Shown: piece by piece, positions 32,202 to 41,714 of the stretch
Numbering within the stretch: position 1 is the stretch's first letter
Layout: each line of letters starts with the position of its first letter
Assembly (NCBI GenBank): GCA_006844705.1
Contig: SPJS01000062.1
Span: 1 to 64,000, forward strand
Reading direction: 5' to 3'
DNA from: Methylococcaceae bacterium
Lineage (GTDB): Bacteria; Pseudomonadota; Gammaproteobacteria; Methylococcales; Methylomonadaceae
Length of the DNA: 64,000 nt
The notes under the pieces: model-generated
Told to the model about the DNA's origin: nothing
Database searches by the model: none
Seen by the model: the letters and a program-made list of their open reading frames with translations, nothing else
Made by a program: the position numbers and the translations under genes

Positions 32202-34367
32202 ATGGATAATAACAATAATAAACAAACGGCTGATTTAACCTATCTGAGAAAACTCAGAACCGGCCTGGCGATTGCCCAGGGCACTCGCTTGTTCTCAGCA
32301 TTATTGAAAGAGGCTGAAGGCACGGTCTCTCACGATCAAACCAAGCGTGTCACCTATCTGACCACGCTGTTCACCCGCATTCATCGGGAAATGTTCCACC
32401 ACTGGCGCGACCAGGCAACCGCCGATCACCGTCCGGGCACCATTCTTAGTCCTGATACGCGCAATGAATTTCGTAAAACCATCAGCCGACTTGTGCTTGA
32501 TGACGAGAAACATCGCGATACGGCGGTTTTCGACAGTAACGGTTTTGTCATTAAATGCGATGATATTGCCGAGAAAATGGCCGAGTTTTACCAGCAAATG
32601 CGTAAAATACGCCCGTTTGATTATGGCAATCTGATTACCCTGGACTTTTTTATGGCGGCGCTGGGACATCTGCCGGCATTCAAGTCTGTTTATCCGCAAG
32701 GCATCGATTTCCGCCGTCTGGCCAAAGGGGACGCGCTACGTTTACATAACTCCGACAGCAACCACTGGGAAATCACTTGCGTGTTTGAACATGCGCTGGA
32801 CCCTACCCGCAACAAAAGCCTGCAAAATAATGCCAACGGGTTTGGCAAATGGCCGGAAAACAAGTTTTCTCTGGCGGGCATCCCCTTTCTGTCGCACACT
32901 GCCGAGGACGGTACAGAGTGTTATGTCACTGTGGCGGGCGGTCTTGTTCCCTGTTCAAGCATCAAAGATGATGAATTTATTCAGGGCTCACATTTCGCTG
33001 ATAACCCACTCAGCGTATCCAAAAATATTATCGGCTATTTGCCCGGTACCGAAGAATTCAGAAAACCGGATAAACATTCAATTGATGGCATCACCATAGG
33101 CAAAGACAAACTGGCACCACTGTTTTGTCTTGATGTAAACATGCTGACCGGCTTACGCTCGCCCAGTCATGCCGAATTTCTGGATTTATTACAGGAATGT
33201 GCGGGCGACAAAAAACAAGTATTCAAACTGGCCAATAACGAACCGCTAAAACAAAAAATGATCACCAGCGCCAATGGTGACAATCGTCTGAAACGCACAG
33301 TGGAAATCGCTTACGACCGCCTGGGCAAGGTCAATCGCATCCTGATCAACGCCCGTCAGGAAATTTTTGAAGGCAAAACCCCGGTGGTCAACCCCAAGCT
33401 GTTCATGTGTATGGGCGGGGCTGGCTCAGGCAAGAGCGCTGTTGAACAGATTGCCAAAGCGTATTGCGGCGAAAATTACGTCACTGCTTCATTGGATGAG
33501 TTTCGCAAAGTCAGTGACTTGTACCGAATTCTGACCGCTGCCGGTCATCACAGTGATGACTATGTGTATGTCGAGCCTTTCGCCAATCGCCTACGCGACC
33601 TGGTTGCACAACACGCCCGCGAGGCCGGTATCAACATTCTCTATGATGGCACCGGCATACCCTATCAGCCGCGCTATTCCACCATCATCAATCAATTCAA
33701 GGCGGCGGGGTTTCATACCCAGATTACGGCGATGGATGCTTTCCTGGTCAAACCGGAAGGACGCGAGCAGGAATTGTCACGCATGGCTGTAATCGACAGT
33801 GTAAAAAAACGCTTTGAAAAGCAGGGACGTGCATTGCCCTGGGTCATCACCATCGACAAACACATCCGTGCGCCGATGTCATTTTTGACTGCACTGGAAG
33901 ATGAATACCTGGATAAAATCGCCCTGTTTGCCAATGACGGTGCCTATAACGCACATTATCTGGTTGCCGAGAGTTTTGCGTTTTCTGATCGCGAAATCAA
34001 ACTATTGCAGCAACATCAAAACGACCTCAAACTGGCCGAATTTTTACGCACCATCATTCTCGACCATGATGCATCAGTGTTGAAAAATCTGGCGCATCAT
34101 GACAATGACAAAATATTGAAACTGCTGGGCAGAAACCCATCGTTCAGTGAAGACAATGTTGCCTACCTGGTCTACAGCAGTCATACCGGCCACAAAGTCC
34201 TGCTCATCTACAACACCCGCCGCATGGTCGATTTTATCGAAAAACGCCAACTCAACCCCAATGCCTCTGGCGAAGGCGGCCTGCTGCACAAACCGGAATC
34301 ACTGCTGTTTCATGTCGACCCCAAAGCCAGGGAGCCCTGGATAACGCGGCTGCAGGGAACGAGTTGA
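32202..34367 (+). CDS. Large zeta-toxin-domain protein with a degenerate Fic-like N-terminal motif
   Basis: 721 residues from the ATG at 32202; GGTGA five bases upstream decides the start over the nearby GTG and ATG. The C-terminal half has a P-loop kinase core of zeta-toxin type: Walker A GGAGSGKS (405-412), LDEFRKVSDLYR (Asp432, Glu433) and YDGTGIPYQPRY (from about 481). The N-terminal half contains RPFDYGNLITLDFF (about 137-150), which matches the Fic core HPFxxGNxRT in spacing but lacks the catalytic His and Arg. There is no signal peptide or membrane segment. Zeta toxins phosphorylate UDP-GlcNAc, but stand-alone chromosomal homologues may have other substrates. There is no epsilon-type antitoxin gene beside it; it follows the kinase/receiver pair by 99 bp. 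Confidence 0.75.
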   Translation: MDNNNNKQTADLTYLRKLRTGLAIAQGTRLFSALLKEAEGTVSHDQTKRVTYLTTLFTRIHREMFHHWRDQATADHRPGTILSPDTRNEFRKTISRLVLDDEKHRDTAVFDSNGFVIKCDDIAEKMAEFYQQMRKIRPFDYGNLITLDFFMAALGHLPAFKSVYPQGIDFRRLAKGDALRLHNSDSNHWEITCVFEHALDPTRNKSLQNNANGFGKWPENKFSLAGIPFLSHTAEDGTECYVTVAGGLVPCSSIKDDEFIQGSHFADNPLSVSKNIIGYLPGTEEFRKPDKHSIDGITIGKDKLAPLFCLDVNMLTGLRSPSHAEFLDLLQECAGDKKQVFKLANNEPLKQKMITSANGDNRLKRTVEIAYDRLGKVNRILINARQEIFEGKTPVVNPKLFMCMGGAGSGKSAVEQIAKAYCGENYVTASLDEFRKVSDLYRILTAAGHHSDDYVYVEPFANRLRDLVAQHAREAGINILYDGTGIPYQPRYSTIINQFKAAGFHTQITAMDAFLVKPEGREQELSRMAVIDSVKKRFEKQGRALPWVITIDKHIRAPMSFLTALEDEYLDKIALFANDGAYNAHYLVAESFAFSDREIKLLQQHQNDLKLAEFLRTIILDHDASVLKNLAHHDNDKILKLLGRNPSFSEDNVAYLVYSSHTGHKVLLIYNTRRMVDFIEKRQLNPNASGEGGLLHKPESLLFHVDPKAREPWITRLQGTS

Positions 34368-34488
34368 ACCCGCTCTCTTGAATTTTCTGAAAAATATAGA
34401 GCTCCATTCTCTTGTTATTGTTCGCGCAGATAGTAAGCTCCGCTTGGCTCCACGCCTCCATTGATAGCCGCCGCGCCTTGCACTCTGG

Positions 34489-34839
34489 CTAACATCTGCC
34501 CGGCAACAAAAGACAGGGATTTTGCTCATTCCTATTTTGTGACTGATCACGATCAATAAATTCACTGCAAATCGTTTCTGTTTTTTGGATGACCAGAGTA
34601 TAAATTTGCAGCATGTTTTTCACCACTTGTGCGGACTGCAGTGCGCTTTCATGACATTGTGAATTGAGATGCAAGGCTAAGGTATAGATTTTCAATTTAT
34701 TCTCCACAACATGACTTGATTCGGTGACTTTTTCCTGACTTTGCCGACACACTTGCTGATACAGTTTCTGGTATTCGCCAATCAACCTTGTATGACACTT
34801 ACTCCAGACAAAGTACGCTTTATTTATTTCAAATTTCAC
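34489..34839 (-). CDS. Small helical protein, phasin-like pattern, uncertain
   Basis: 116 residues from a GTG at 34839, unrecognised. Almost entirely helical, with a repeated segment in the middle (VVENKLKIYTLALHLN and VVKNMLQIYTLVIQKT), resembling the long amphipathic helices of phasins or coiled-coil proteins. The C-terminus (LLLPGRC) looks random. The ribosome binding site is weak. It is isolated on the opposite strand between the zeta-domain gene and repeat copy B, so it could be a decayed or spurious gene, though the internal duplication speaks for coding. Confidence 0.45.
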   Translation of the reverse strand: MKFEINKAYFVWSKCHTRLIGEYQKLYQQVCRQSQEKVTESSHVVENKLKIYTLALHLNSQCHESALQSAQVVKNMLQIYTLVIQKTETICSEFIDRDQSQNRNEQNPCLLLPGRC

Positions 34840-34862
34840 CTATTATTTAATTATCACTTCGC

Positions 34863-34943
34863 CTAGAAGGCTGTCGGATTTTGGATGATTCTAATGCGGC
34901 GATGGGACATCGCGACGAACCCCATAACCCGACAGCCTCCTAG
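34863..34943. repeat. Inverted-repeat element family 1, complete copy B
   Basis: An 81-bp element bounded by CTAG on both sides. Its ends are AGGCTGTCGG and the inverted CCGACAGCCTCC. Its reverse complement aligns along its whole length with copy C, sharing ATCGCCGCA, TAGAAT and TCC blocks in the middle. It encodes nothing, so it is a MITE-like or palindromic intergenic element. Confidence 0.8.
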
Positions 34944-34973
34944 AAATTTTTTCATTTTTACAATAATAACGTC

Positions 34974-36173
34974 ATGGTTTCCAAGTTCACTCGCATCCAT
35001 GTCTATGAATTACAATTAGGTATGTTTGTAGCTGAATTGGATATTCCTTGGGAAGAGTCTCCATTTTTGCAGCAAGGCTTTGAGGTTGAAACCGCTGCGG
35101 ATATTAAGGCCGTACAAAAGTCCTGCGAGTATGTTTATATTGATGCCTCGCGCCAAAAACAGGCCAGAGGAGCCATCAAATCAGCCAGCAACACCAATCT
35201 GTTCTCTTCCTATACGAAAGCTTCTGATACATTCGACAACACCAGTTCGCTGGTCAAAACAGTGATGGATGACATTCGCTTTGGTAATCAACTTAACGTA
35301 GCCGCTGTTAAGGAAGCTGTTTCCGAATGTGTTGATCGTGTCATTGAAAATCCTGATGCGATGATGTTATTTACACAATTAAAAAATCGTGATGAATACA
35401 CATCGCAACACAGCATGAACGTATGTATTCTTTCTCTGGTGTTTGCACGTAGCCTGAACTACCCCGTAGACAAGCTCAATGAAATCGGCATTTGCGCCTT
35501 AATGCATGACATCGGAAAAATGAAAGTCCCTGATGAAATTTTGAATAAACCGGATAAATTATCCGAAGAAGAAAGCATAATCATGCGCACGCATACCGTT
35601 GAGGGGCGTAACATTTTAATGTCAGCAAGGGGTATCTATTCCGGCACGATTGATGTCGCTTACGCCCACCATGAGCGACTGGATGGAAAAGGTTACCCGC
35701 GCGCGCTGGATGCTTCAGGCATTTCTCCTTATACACGCATGGTCTCTATTGCTGATACCTATGATGCGATTACCAGTGACAGGGTTTATAAACCGGGACG
35801 GCTGCATATGGAGGCTATTAGTATTCTCACTAAATGTAGAAATACCCATTTTGATGGTGGCCTGGTGATTAAATTTATTGATTGCATTGGTATCTACCCA
35901 GTAGGAAACCCGGTAAAACTGAGCGATGAATCTATAGGTGTTGTGATAAAAGCAAACCCTAAAAACAAAACCCGTCCACTGGTTTTAAAACTGCTGGATA
36001 AAAACCATCAACCGATCAAAAAGACAGTGTTAAACCTGGCTGATCCCAACTGCCTTGATGCAGATAACCAGGCTTATAAAATAGTCATGGTGTTACCCAA
36101 AAGCCAGTTTGATTTCAGCACGCTTTATAAGCAACTTAATCTAAAAAAATGGCTGCAAGACGCGGCTAACTAA
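34974..36173 (+). CDS. HD-GYP domain protein, probable cyclic-di-GMP phosphodiesterase
   Basis: 399 residues. The N-terminal region (about 1-100, RIHVYELQLGMFVAELDIPW) matches the DUF3391 domain commonly found before HD-GYP domains. The HD-GYP catalytic part has HD at His178-Asp179 (ALMHDIGK), HTVEGRNIL, and the signature HHERLDGKGYP (232-242), all metal ligands intact. It is expected to hydrolyse cyclic-di-GMP and thereby affect biofilm or motility. No membrane helix. It lies between repeat copies B and D and near other signalling genes. Confidence 0.92.
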   Translation: MVSKFTRIHVYELQLGMFVAELDIPWEESPFLQQGFEVETAADIKAVQKSCEYVYIDASRQKQARGAIKSASNTNLFSSYTKASDTFDNTSSLVKTVMDDIRFGNQLNVAAVKEAVSECVDRVIENPDAMMLFTQLKNRDEYTSQHSMNVCILSLVFARSLNYPVDKLNEIGICALMHDIGKMKVPDEILNKPDKLSEEESIIMRTHTVEGRNILMSARGIYSGTIDVAYAHHERLDGKGYPRALDASGISPYTRMVSIADTYDAITSDRVYKPGRLHMEAISILTKCRNTHFDGGLVIKFIDCIGIYPVGNPVKLSDESIGVVIKANPKNKTRPLVLKLLDKNHQPIKKTVLNLADPNCLDADNQAYKIVMVLPKSQFDFSTLYKQLNLKKWLQDAAN

Positions 36174-36196
36174 ATCACCCTGCAATCACTCATTCC

Positions 36197-36270
36197 TTAA
36201 GGAACCTCTGATTAAGTTGGTTAGAATTTAGCTTGCTAAAAATAATTGGACTTGATCAAGGGTTCCTTAA
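36197..36270. repeat. Inverted-repeat element family 2, complete copy D
   Basis: A 74-bp element. The left end TTAAGGAACCTCTGATTAAG and the right end CTTGATCAAGGGTTCCTTAA are imperfect inverted repeats. An inner hairpin TTTAGC-TT-GCTAAA lies at 36228-36241. The right end overlaps the stop codon of the double-receiver gene. MITE-like, with TTAA at both ends. Confidence 0.75.
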
Positions 36271-37061
36271 TTAACCAGATTAATCACCATGCGTTTAATT
36301 GCACCTGGTTCAAATGGTTTATCCACTACCGCTGAAACGCCAGACTTATCAATCGCTGCAAGACGATTCTGATTTTGTTCGCTGGTCACCATGAGGATGG
36401 GGGTCGACTGCTGCTTCGGCAGTGTCCGAATATGGGTGGCGAGCTCTATCCCATCCATATGAGGCATATTCAGGTCTGTAACCACCAGATCAAAGTAACG
36501 GTGTTTAATCAATGAAAATGCTTCATCACCATCATTCGCTGTCGTTATTAATTCAATGCCCATATCTCGCAAAATACGAGAGATATATTTTAATGCGAGC
36601 GGGCTATCATCGACGACCAAGGCACATACATCTTCTATATCAAAATGCTTGAGTTCTATCTTGCGCGGATTTAAATAATCCAGTGTTGCAGACAATGCAA
36701 TATCCAGTTCTTCCAGAGTGAAAGGTTTGGGCAGAATACCGATGGCACCGGCCTGGCGGACCGGCTCAAGATAGCGAAAACTGGTTTCACTTGATATCAG
36801 CAAATAGGCCATATCATAGGAGTTTTCATGTTCTCTTAGGGCATGAAGTAACTCGACTCCAGTCATATCCGGCAGGTGCATTGCACTGATCAACAGATCA
36901 GGCGAACTTTGCTCTAATGCCTCCAGCATTTCATTTCCTGAGAGATAGCAGGTGATGTCTTCGATACCAAATTCCTGCAGGTACTGAGAAATAATTTGCT
37001 GTTGCGTCTTTGACGGCTCAATCAGAAAGACATGTAGATGGGTAAATTCTTTTTCACTCAT
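36267..37061 (-). CDS. Double receiver-domain protein; first receiver lacks its phospho-acceptor
   Basis: 264 residues, two CheY-like domains in tandem with no output domain. Domain 2 (about 140-264) is canonical: ALVVDDSPLALKY, acceptor Asp in LVVTDLNMPHMDG, MVTSEQ and the Lys in VDKPFEPG. Domain 1 (about 10-125) is a pseudo-receiver: the acidic pair reads LIEPS and the acceptor site reads LLISAMHLPDMTG, with Ala where Asp is expected, although the Lys (LPKPFT) remains. It is the last gene of valS - HDOD-GAF - this gene, starting three bases after the HDOD stop. Probably an adaptor for the HDOD protein or a nearby kinase. Confidence 0.88.
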   Translation of the reverse strand: MSEKEFTHLHVFLIEPSKTQQQIISQYLQEFGIEDITCYLSGNEMLEALEQSSPDLLISAMHLPDMTGVELLHALREHENSYDMAYLLISSETSFRYLEPVRQAGAIGILPKPFTLEELDIALSATLDYLNPRKIELKHFDIEDVCALVVDDSPLALKYISRILRDMGIELITTANDGDEAFSLIKHRYFDLVVTDLNMPHMDGIELATHIRTLPKQQSTPILMVTSEQNQNRLAAIDKSGVSAVVDKPFEPGAIKRMVINLVN

Positions 37062-37064
37062 GTT

Positions 37065-38501
37065 TCACAATGAACGTGTTCTAAACAGTGATAATCCAAT
37101 ATTAGCTTGTTTGCAAAAATGTTGAACCATGCTGTAATCTTTTTTGTGCAGTGCTGAAGGGCTGAATTTCCTGTCACAATACACTAAGCCGATCACTTTG
37201 TTCTCAGTGGCTATCGGCACAACAAATCCTTCTTCCTGGCCAATCACACTTCTTAACGCAGGCGTATACAGCGAAAAATTATGCTGAGGATGTGCCCAGA
37301 TACTTTGTTTGTTAATTAATGATTCAAAAAAAAGATTATGTGGATGTTCAACGTTGATTTTAATTTTTTTATTTTCAGGTTTTCCCCATCCCAGCGACAA
37401 TTTTTCGGTCAGGGACTTCTTATCTGCTGATACCAGCAAAAAAAGAGTTCTATCCATTTTCATCCCTCGATGAATACCTTCCATCACCATTTCAAACAAC
37501 ATATTTAAATCTATTTTTCCACTAATATGCTCGCTGATGTCGTCCAGTATTTGAAATTGTAGTTGTTGCGGATCAACGGCCTCTTCTTCATTGTCCTTAG
37601 CTACGTCCTGTTGTGACGCAGTTTTAATGTAACGTGACGCATCATTCGCACCAAACTTAAGCGCCATTTTGACAGCAATATCCGAATTTTGCTTAATCTG
37701 GGTTTTGATGAATTCAATTCTGTCCCCCGTCATTTTAGTTAACTCGCTGATACAACTCAGCATCATGTCTGAATCATCACCTTGTTTAATCGCCTGAGTT
37801 AACTTTTTGCCCATTTGCACCAGGGCAACGCGAGAATTTTTATGATCCGAAGATGAAATCGCTTCTTGGGTTAACCCGCCCAGATTCCAAACGTGTGCCA
37901 AAGAAGCCGATAATTGTTGAAGGTTAAACCCCAGCACTTGCTGTTCAGCAACATCGTGCTCAAGGTCTTTATGCTTAATCAGTTCAATGATTTGTTCGGC
38001 CTGTTTATTACCAAAACACCAAAACGCAATTTTTCCAATATTTTGCAATAAAGCTGCAATAAACACTTCTTCCGGATTTGAGTCATTCGTCCTAATTGCT
38101 AATTGTTTAGCTTGCACAGCCGCATGGATGGCCACACCAATTTCTTCACTGGCCCGTTGCTTATTCCTGGTTGAAATTATTGATTCAAAAAATGCACAGG
38201 CCAGGGTCAATTCACGAATTGTTTTTTCCCCAAGAATAACGATGGCACGTGACACCGTATTGATTTTTTGATTGGAAGGATTGTAATAGCTACTGTTACT
38301 GACTTTGAGTAACTGCGCAGTCAGGTTGGGGTCCTGCAAAATAACAGTGGCCAGTTCCATGGCGCTCTTTTTATCATCTTTCAGCGAATTGCAAATTGTA
38401 TTCGCCGTATTGGAAAAAATGGGCATTTCCTTTTCGCACAACAAAGCCGTCCATTCATCGAGTGTTGACGGGGGCGTGGAATCGGAAATGCTGTCATTCA
38501 T
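37065..38501 (-). CDS. HDOD-GAF signalling protein
   Basis: 478 residues. An N-terminal HDOD domain (about 25-220; PIFSNTANTICNSL, LQDPNLTAQLLKVSNSSYYN, AALLQNIGKIAFW) lacks the metal-binding HD residues of true phosphohydrolases, as is usual for HDOD. A GAF-like domain (about 310-475; MDRTLFLLVSADK, VVPIATENKVIGLVYCDR) follows. Such proteins act as regulatory scaffolds in cyclic-di-GMP and chemosensory signalling. The ATG directly abuts the valS stop codon, an unexpected operon partner. Confidence 0.88.
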   Translation of the reverse strand: MNDSISDSTPPSTLDEWTALLCEKEMPIFSNTANTICNSLKDDKKSAMELATVILQDPNLTAQLLKVSNSSYYNPSNQKINTVSRAIVILGEKTIRELTLACAFFESIISTRNKQRASEEIGVAIHAAVQAKQLAIRTNDSNPEEVFIAALLQNIGKIAFWCFGNKQAEQIIELIKHKDLEHDVAEQQVLGFNLQQLSASLAHVWNLGGLTQEAISSSDHKNSRVALVQMGKKLTQAIKQGDDSDMMLSCISELTKMTGDRIEFIKTQIKQNSDIAVKMALKFGANDASRYIKTASQQDVAKDNEEEAVDPQQLQFQILDDISEHISGKIDLNMLFEMVMEGIHRGMKMDRTLFLLVSADKKSLTEKLSLGWGKPENKKIKINVEHPHNLFFESLINKQSIWAHPQHNFSLYTPALRSVIGQEEGFVVPIATENKVIGLVYCDRKFSPSALHKKDYSMVQHFCKQANIGLSLFRTRSL

Positions 38502-41312
38502 TTATAGCTTATTGATTTTTTCCTTCTGTTCCTTCAGATTGGTTAATGAAGATTGCAATGTAGCCAGTTTATCCTTTTCTTTGGCGATCACTTCTGCCGG
38601 TGCTTTATCGACAAAATTCGGATTGTTGAGCTTGCCTTGTATACGCGGCAGGTCTTTTTCGATTTTGTTGATCTCTTTGTCAAGTCTAGCCAGTTCTGCT
38701 TGTTTATCAATTAATCCGGCCATTGGAATTAAAATTTTCATGTCACCGACCAGCGCGATTGCTGATTCCGGCACGTCATCCTGGGCAGAAAGAACGCTGA
38801 TCGATTCCAATCGTCCCAGTTTGAGCAGGAAATCCTCATTATTGCTCAACATGGTCTGGTCATTATCAGAGACATTTTCCAGCAGCACATGCAGTGGTTT
38901 ACCCGGCGCGATATTCATTTCGCCGCGAATACGGCGAATGCCGAGAATGAAGGTCATGATCCAGTCGGTGGCAGAAATCGCTGTTTCATCAATCTGTGCG
39001 GCATCACTTTCTGGATACGCTTGCAGCATGATGGTTTCGCCTTCAATACCCGCTAACGGCGCTACTTTTTGCCAGATTTCCTCGGTGATGAATGGAATGA
39101 TGGGATGCGCTACGCGCAGGATGCTTTCCAACACACTTAACAGCGTTTTGCGGGTGCCGCGCTGCAATGCCGGGTTATCAGATTGCAGCGAAATTTTTGA
39201 CAGTTCCAGGTACCAGTCGCAGTATTCATTCCAGGTGAATTCGTAAATGGTTTGCGCGGCATGGTCGAAACGATAATATTCAATTGAATCGTGGGTTTGC
39301 GCAATGACCTGATGCAAGCGAGAGGTAATCCACAAATCCACCTGGGAGAATTCACAAGCCTCACCGCTCAGTCCGTTATCCTGCTCTTCGGTATTCATCA
39401 GCACATAGCGCGCTGCATTCCATAACTTGTTACAGAAGTTGCGGTAGCCTTCGGTGCGTTGCAGGTCAAAACGGATGTCGCGTCCGGTAGAGGCCATCGA
39501 TGCAAAAGTAAAACGTAGAGCATCGGTGCCGAAGGACGGAATGCCGTCCGGGAATTGTTTACGCGTGGCTTTCTCGATTTTCTTCGCCAGATGCGGCTGC
39601 ATCATGCCAGAGGTACGTTTTTCTATCAACGCATCCAGCTCAATGCCTTCGATCAAATCCAGCGGATCCAATACATTGCCTTTGGACTTGGACATCTTCT
39701 GGCCTTCGGCATCGCGCACCAGACCATGGATGTACACTTCCTTAAACGGTACTTCGCCCTGAAACTTCAGTCCCATCATAATCATCCGCGCAACCCAGAA
39801 AAAAATGATGTCAAAGCCGGTGACCAGCACACTGGTCGGGTAATGTTTTTTCAGCGCGTCGGTTTGTTCCGGCCAGCCGATGGTGGAAAATGGCCACAAG
39901 GCAGATGAGAACCAGGTGTCGAGAACATCATCATCCTGTTGCAACGGGTAATTATCTGGCAGATTATGGAGGGCGCGAATGTCCGCTTCCGACCGCCCGA
40001 CATAGGTGTTGCCCTGGTCGTCATACCAGGCCGGAATACGGTGCCCCCACCAGATTTGACGCGAGATACACCAATCTTGAATATTGCGCATCCATTCGTA
40101 ATAGGTGTTTTTCCAGTTGTCCGGCACAAACCTGATATCGCCTTTTTCTACCGCATCAATCGCGGGTTTGGCCAGTGGCTCGATTTTTACATACCATTGA
40201 TCGGTCAACAACGGTTCGATGACGGTCCCGGTACGATCGCCTCGCGGTACCATTAATTTATGATCCTGGATTTTCTCCAGCAAGCCTTGCGCTTCAAGAT
40301 CGGCGACGATTTGTTTACGCGCAGCAAACCGCTCAAGGCCGATATATTGTTGTGGAATACAACGGAAACCGTCATCATTTTCACGGATATTGGCATCCAC
40401 CGTAAAAATATTGATCAACCCGCCGTGTGGCAGGTCGGCAATCGCCGACATATCACGATGCCGTTGCCAGACTTCGTAATCGTTAAAATCATGCGCCGGT
40501 GTGATCTTTACACAGCCTGTGCCGAATTCAGGATCGACATAATCATCGGCGATAATCGGAATGCGGCGTCCCGTCAAGGGTAATTCGACGAACTCGCCCA
40601 GCAAGTGTTTGTAACGTTCATCTTCTGGGTGAATGGCCACTGCTGCATCACCCAGCATGGTTTCTGGGCGTGTGGTGGCGACAATCAAATGGCCGGTGCC
40701 ATTGGCCAGCGGATAGCGCATGTGCCACATCGAGCCGTTTTCTTCTTCCGATAATACTTCCAGGTCAGAAACTGCCGTATGTAAAACCGGATCCCAGTTT
40801 ACCAGGCGCTTGCCGCGGTAAATCAGGCCTTCTTCATATAGCTTGATAAACACTTCCTGCACCGCATGGGACATGCCGTCATCCATGGTGAAGCGTTCGT
40901 TACTCCAATCCAGCGATGAGCCCATGCGTCGCAACTGGCGGGTGATGGTGCCACCAGATTCTTCTTTCCATTCCCACACCTTTTCAATAAAGGCTTCGCG
41001 TCCGTAATCATGGCGGTTTTTGCCTTCTGCATTGATTAATCGCTCCACCACCATTTGTGTGGCAATACCGGCGTGATCTGTTCCTGCCTGCCATAAAGTA
41101 CTGTGACCTTTCATACGGTGATAGCGAATCAGGGCATCCATGATGGTATCCTGGAACGCATGCCCCATGTGCAGACTGCCGGTGACGTTTGGCGGCGGAA
41201 TCATAATGCAGTAGGAATCATCGGATTCAGTCGATGGGGCAAAATAGCCTTTTTCTTCCCAGGTGTTGTACCAGCGTTGTTCAATTGAATGTGGAGAATA
41301 GGTTTTGTCCAT
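38502..41312 (-). CDS. valS: Valyl-tRNA synthetase
   Basis: Class I aminoacyl-tRNA synthetase. The 936 residues match the bacterial family. Signatures: [14 protein letters not shown] (HIGH loop), [10 protein letters not shown], the CP1 editing domain ([14 protein letters not shown]), [10 protein letters not shown] (KMSKS loop), and the C-terminal coiled coil (last 70 residues) that binds the tRNA arm. First gene of an operon with the HDOD-GAF and double-receiver genes. Confidence 0.97.
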   Translation of the reverse strand: MDKTYSPHSIEQRWYNTWEEKGYFAPSTESDDSYCIMIPPPNVTGSLHMGHAFQDTIMDALIRYHRMKGHSTLWQAGTDHAGIATQMVVERLINAEGKNRHDYGREAFIEKVWEWKEESGGTITRQLRRMGSSLDWSNERFTMDDGMSHAVQEVFIKLYEEGLIYRGKRLVNWDPVLHTAVSDLEVLSEEENGSMWHMRYPLANGTGHLIVATTRPETMLGDAAVAIHPEDERYKHLLGEFVELPLTGRRIPIIADDYVDPEFGTGCVKITPAHDFNDYEVWQRHRDMSAIADLPHGGLINIFTVDANIRENDDGFRCIPQQYIGLERFAARKQIVADLEAQGLLEKIQDHKLMVPRGDRTGTVIEPLLTDQWYVKIEPLAKPAIDAVEKGDIRFVPDNWKNTYYEWMRNIQDWCISRQIWWGHRIPAWYDDQGNTYVGRSEADIRALHNLPDNYPLQQDDDVLDTWFSSALWPFSTIGWPEQTDALKKHYPTSVLVTGFDIIFFWVARMIMMGLKFQGEVPFKEVYIHGLVRDAEGQKMSKSKGNVLDPLDLIEGIELDALIEKRTSGMMQPHLAKKIEKATRKQFPDGIPSFGTDALRFTFASMASTGRDIRFDLQRTEGYRNFCNKLWNAARYVLMNTEEQDNGLSGEACEFSQVDLWITSRLHQVIAQTHDSIEYYRFDHAAQTIYEFTWNEYCDWYLELSKISLQSDNPALQRGTRKTLLSVLESILRVAHPIIPFITEEIWQKVAPLAGIEGETIMLQAYPESDAAQIDETAISATDWIMTFILGIRRIRGEMNIAPGKPLHVLLENVSDNDQTMLSNNEDFLLKLGRLESISVLSAQDDVPESAIALVGDMKILIPMAGLIDKQAELARLDKEINKIEKDLPRIQGKLNNPNFVDKAPAEVIAKEKDKLATLQSSLTNLKEQKEKINKL

Positions 41313-41714
41313 GAGCGTGTTATTAATTATGTATAAATCTTATGATGTTTCGACTCATGCGCTTTACCAAAAAGTAAATGCCCTGCAGAATCAAAAATCG
41401 AACTTGTTATTATAACTGTGCTACATTTTTTTGACTGCACTACTTTACTTTCTTGTTTCACTTGAGCAACATTTCTTCCCGGTGCGCTTGCTTTTTGGAT
41501 AGATGAGGTTAACCCCAGCAGAATAAAGCTTCACTTGGAGGCTGTCGGGTAATGGAGTTCGTAACGAGGTGAGTGGGACATCGCCGCAGTAGAATAATCC
41601 ATCATCCGACAGCCTCCTAGTAAAAAAGCTTTTTATCTTTATAATATTAAAGATGTCGTTAAAAGTCTTTTCAACTTAATTAAATCTGGCTCATTTCACT
41701 TTGCAGAAAATTAT
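41313..41714. other. Intergenic region upstream of valS and of the HAD-UbiA gene (about 400 bp)
   Basis: AT-rich spacer between divergent operons. It contains repeat element copy C in its second half; in the remainder I see no ORF with a ribosome binding site, no tRNA and no leader-peptide attenuator for valS. No holC or pepA precedes valS here. Confidence 0.5.
41534..41620. repeat. Inverted-repeat element family 1, complete copy C
   Basis: An 87-bp element with ends CTTGGAGGCTGTCGG and CCGACAGCCTCCTAG. The flanks extend the symmetry (AAGCTT occurs just outside on both sides). It shares GTTCGTAACGA and GGGACATCG with copy A, and CATCGCCGCA and TAGAAT with inverted copy B. Confidence 0.8.

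Noticed and set aside
38305-39246. 313-codon open frame on the plus strand across the valS/HDOD junction
   Set aside because: Antisense to two securely identified genes; its Ser-rich composition is what reading the reverse of valS and the HDOD gene produces.
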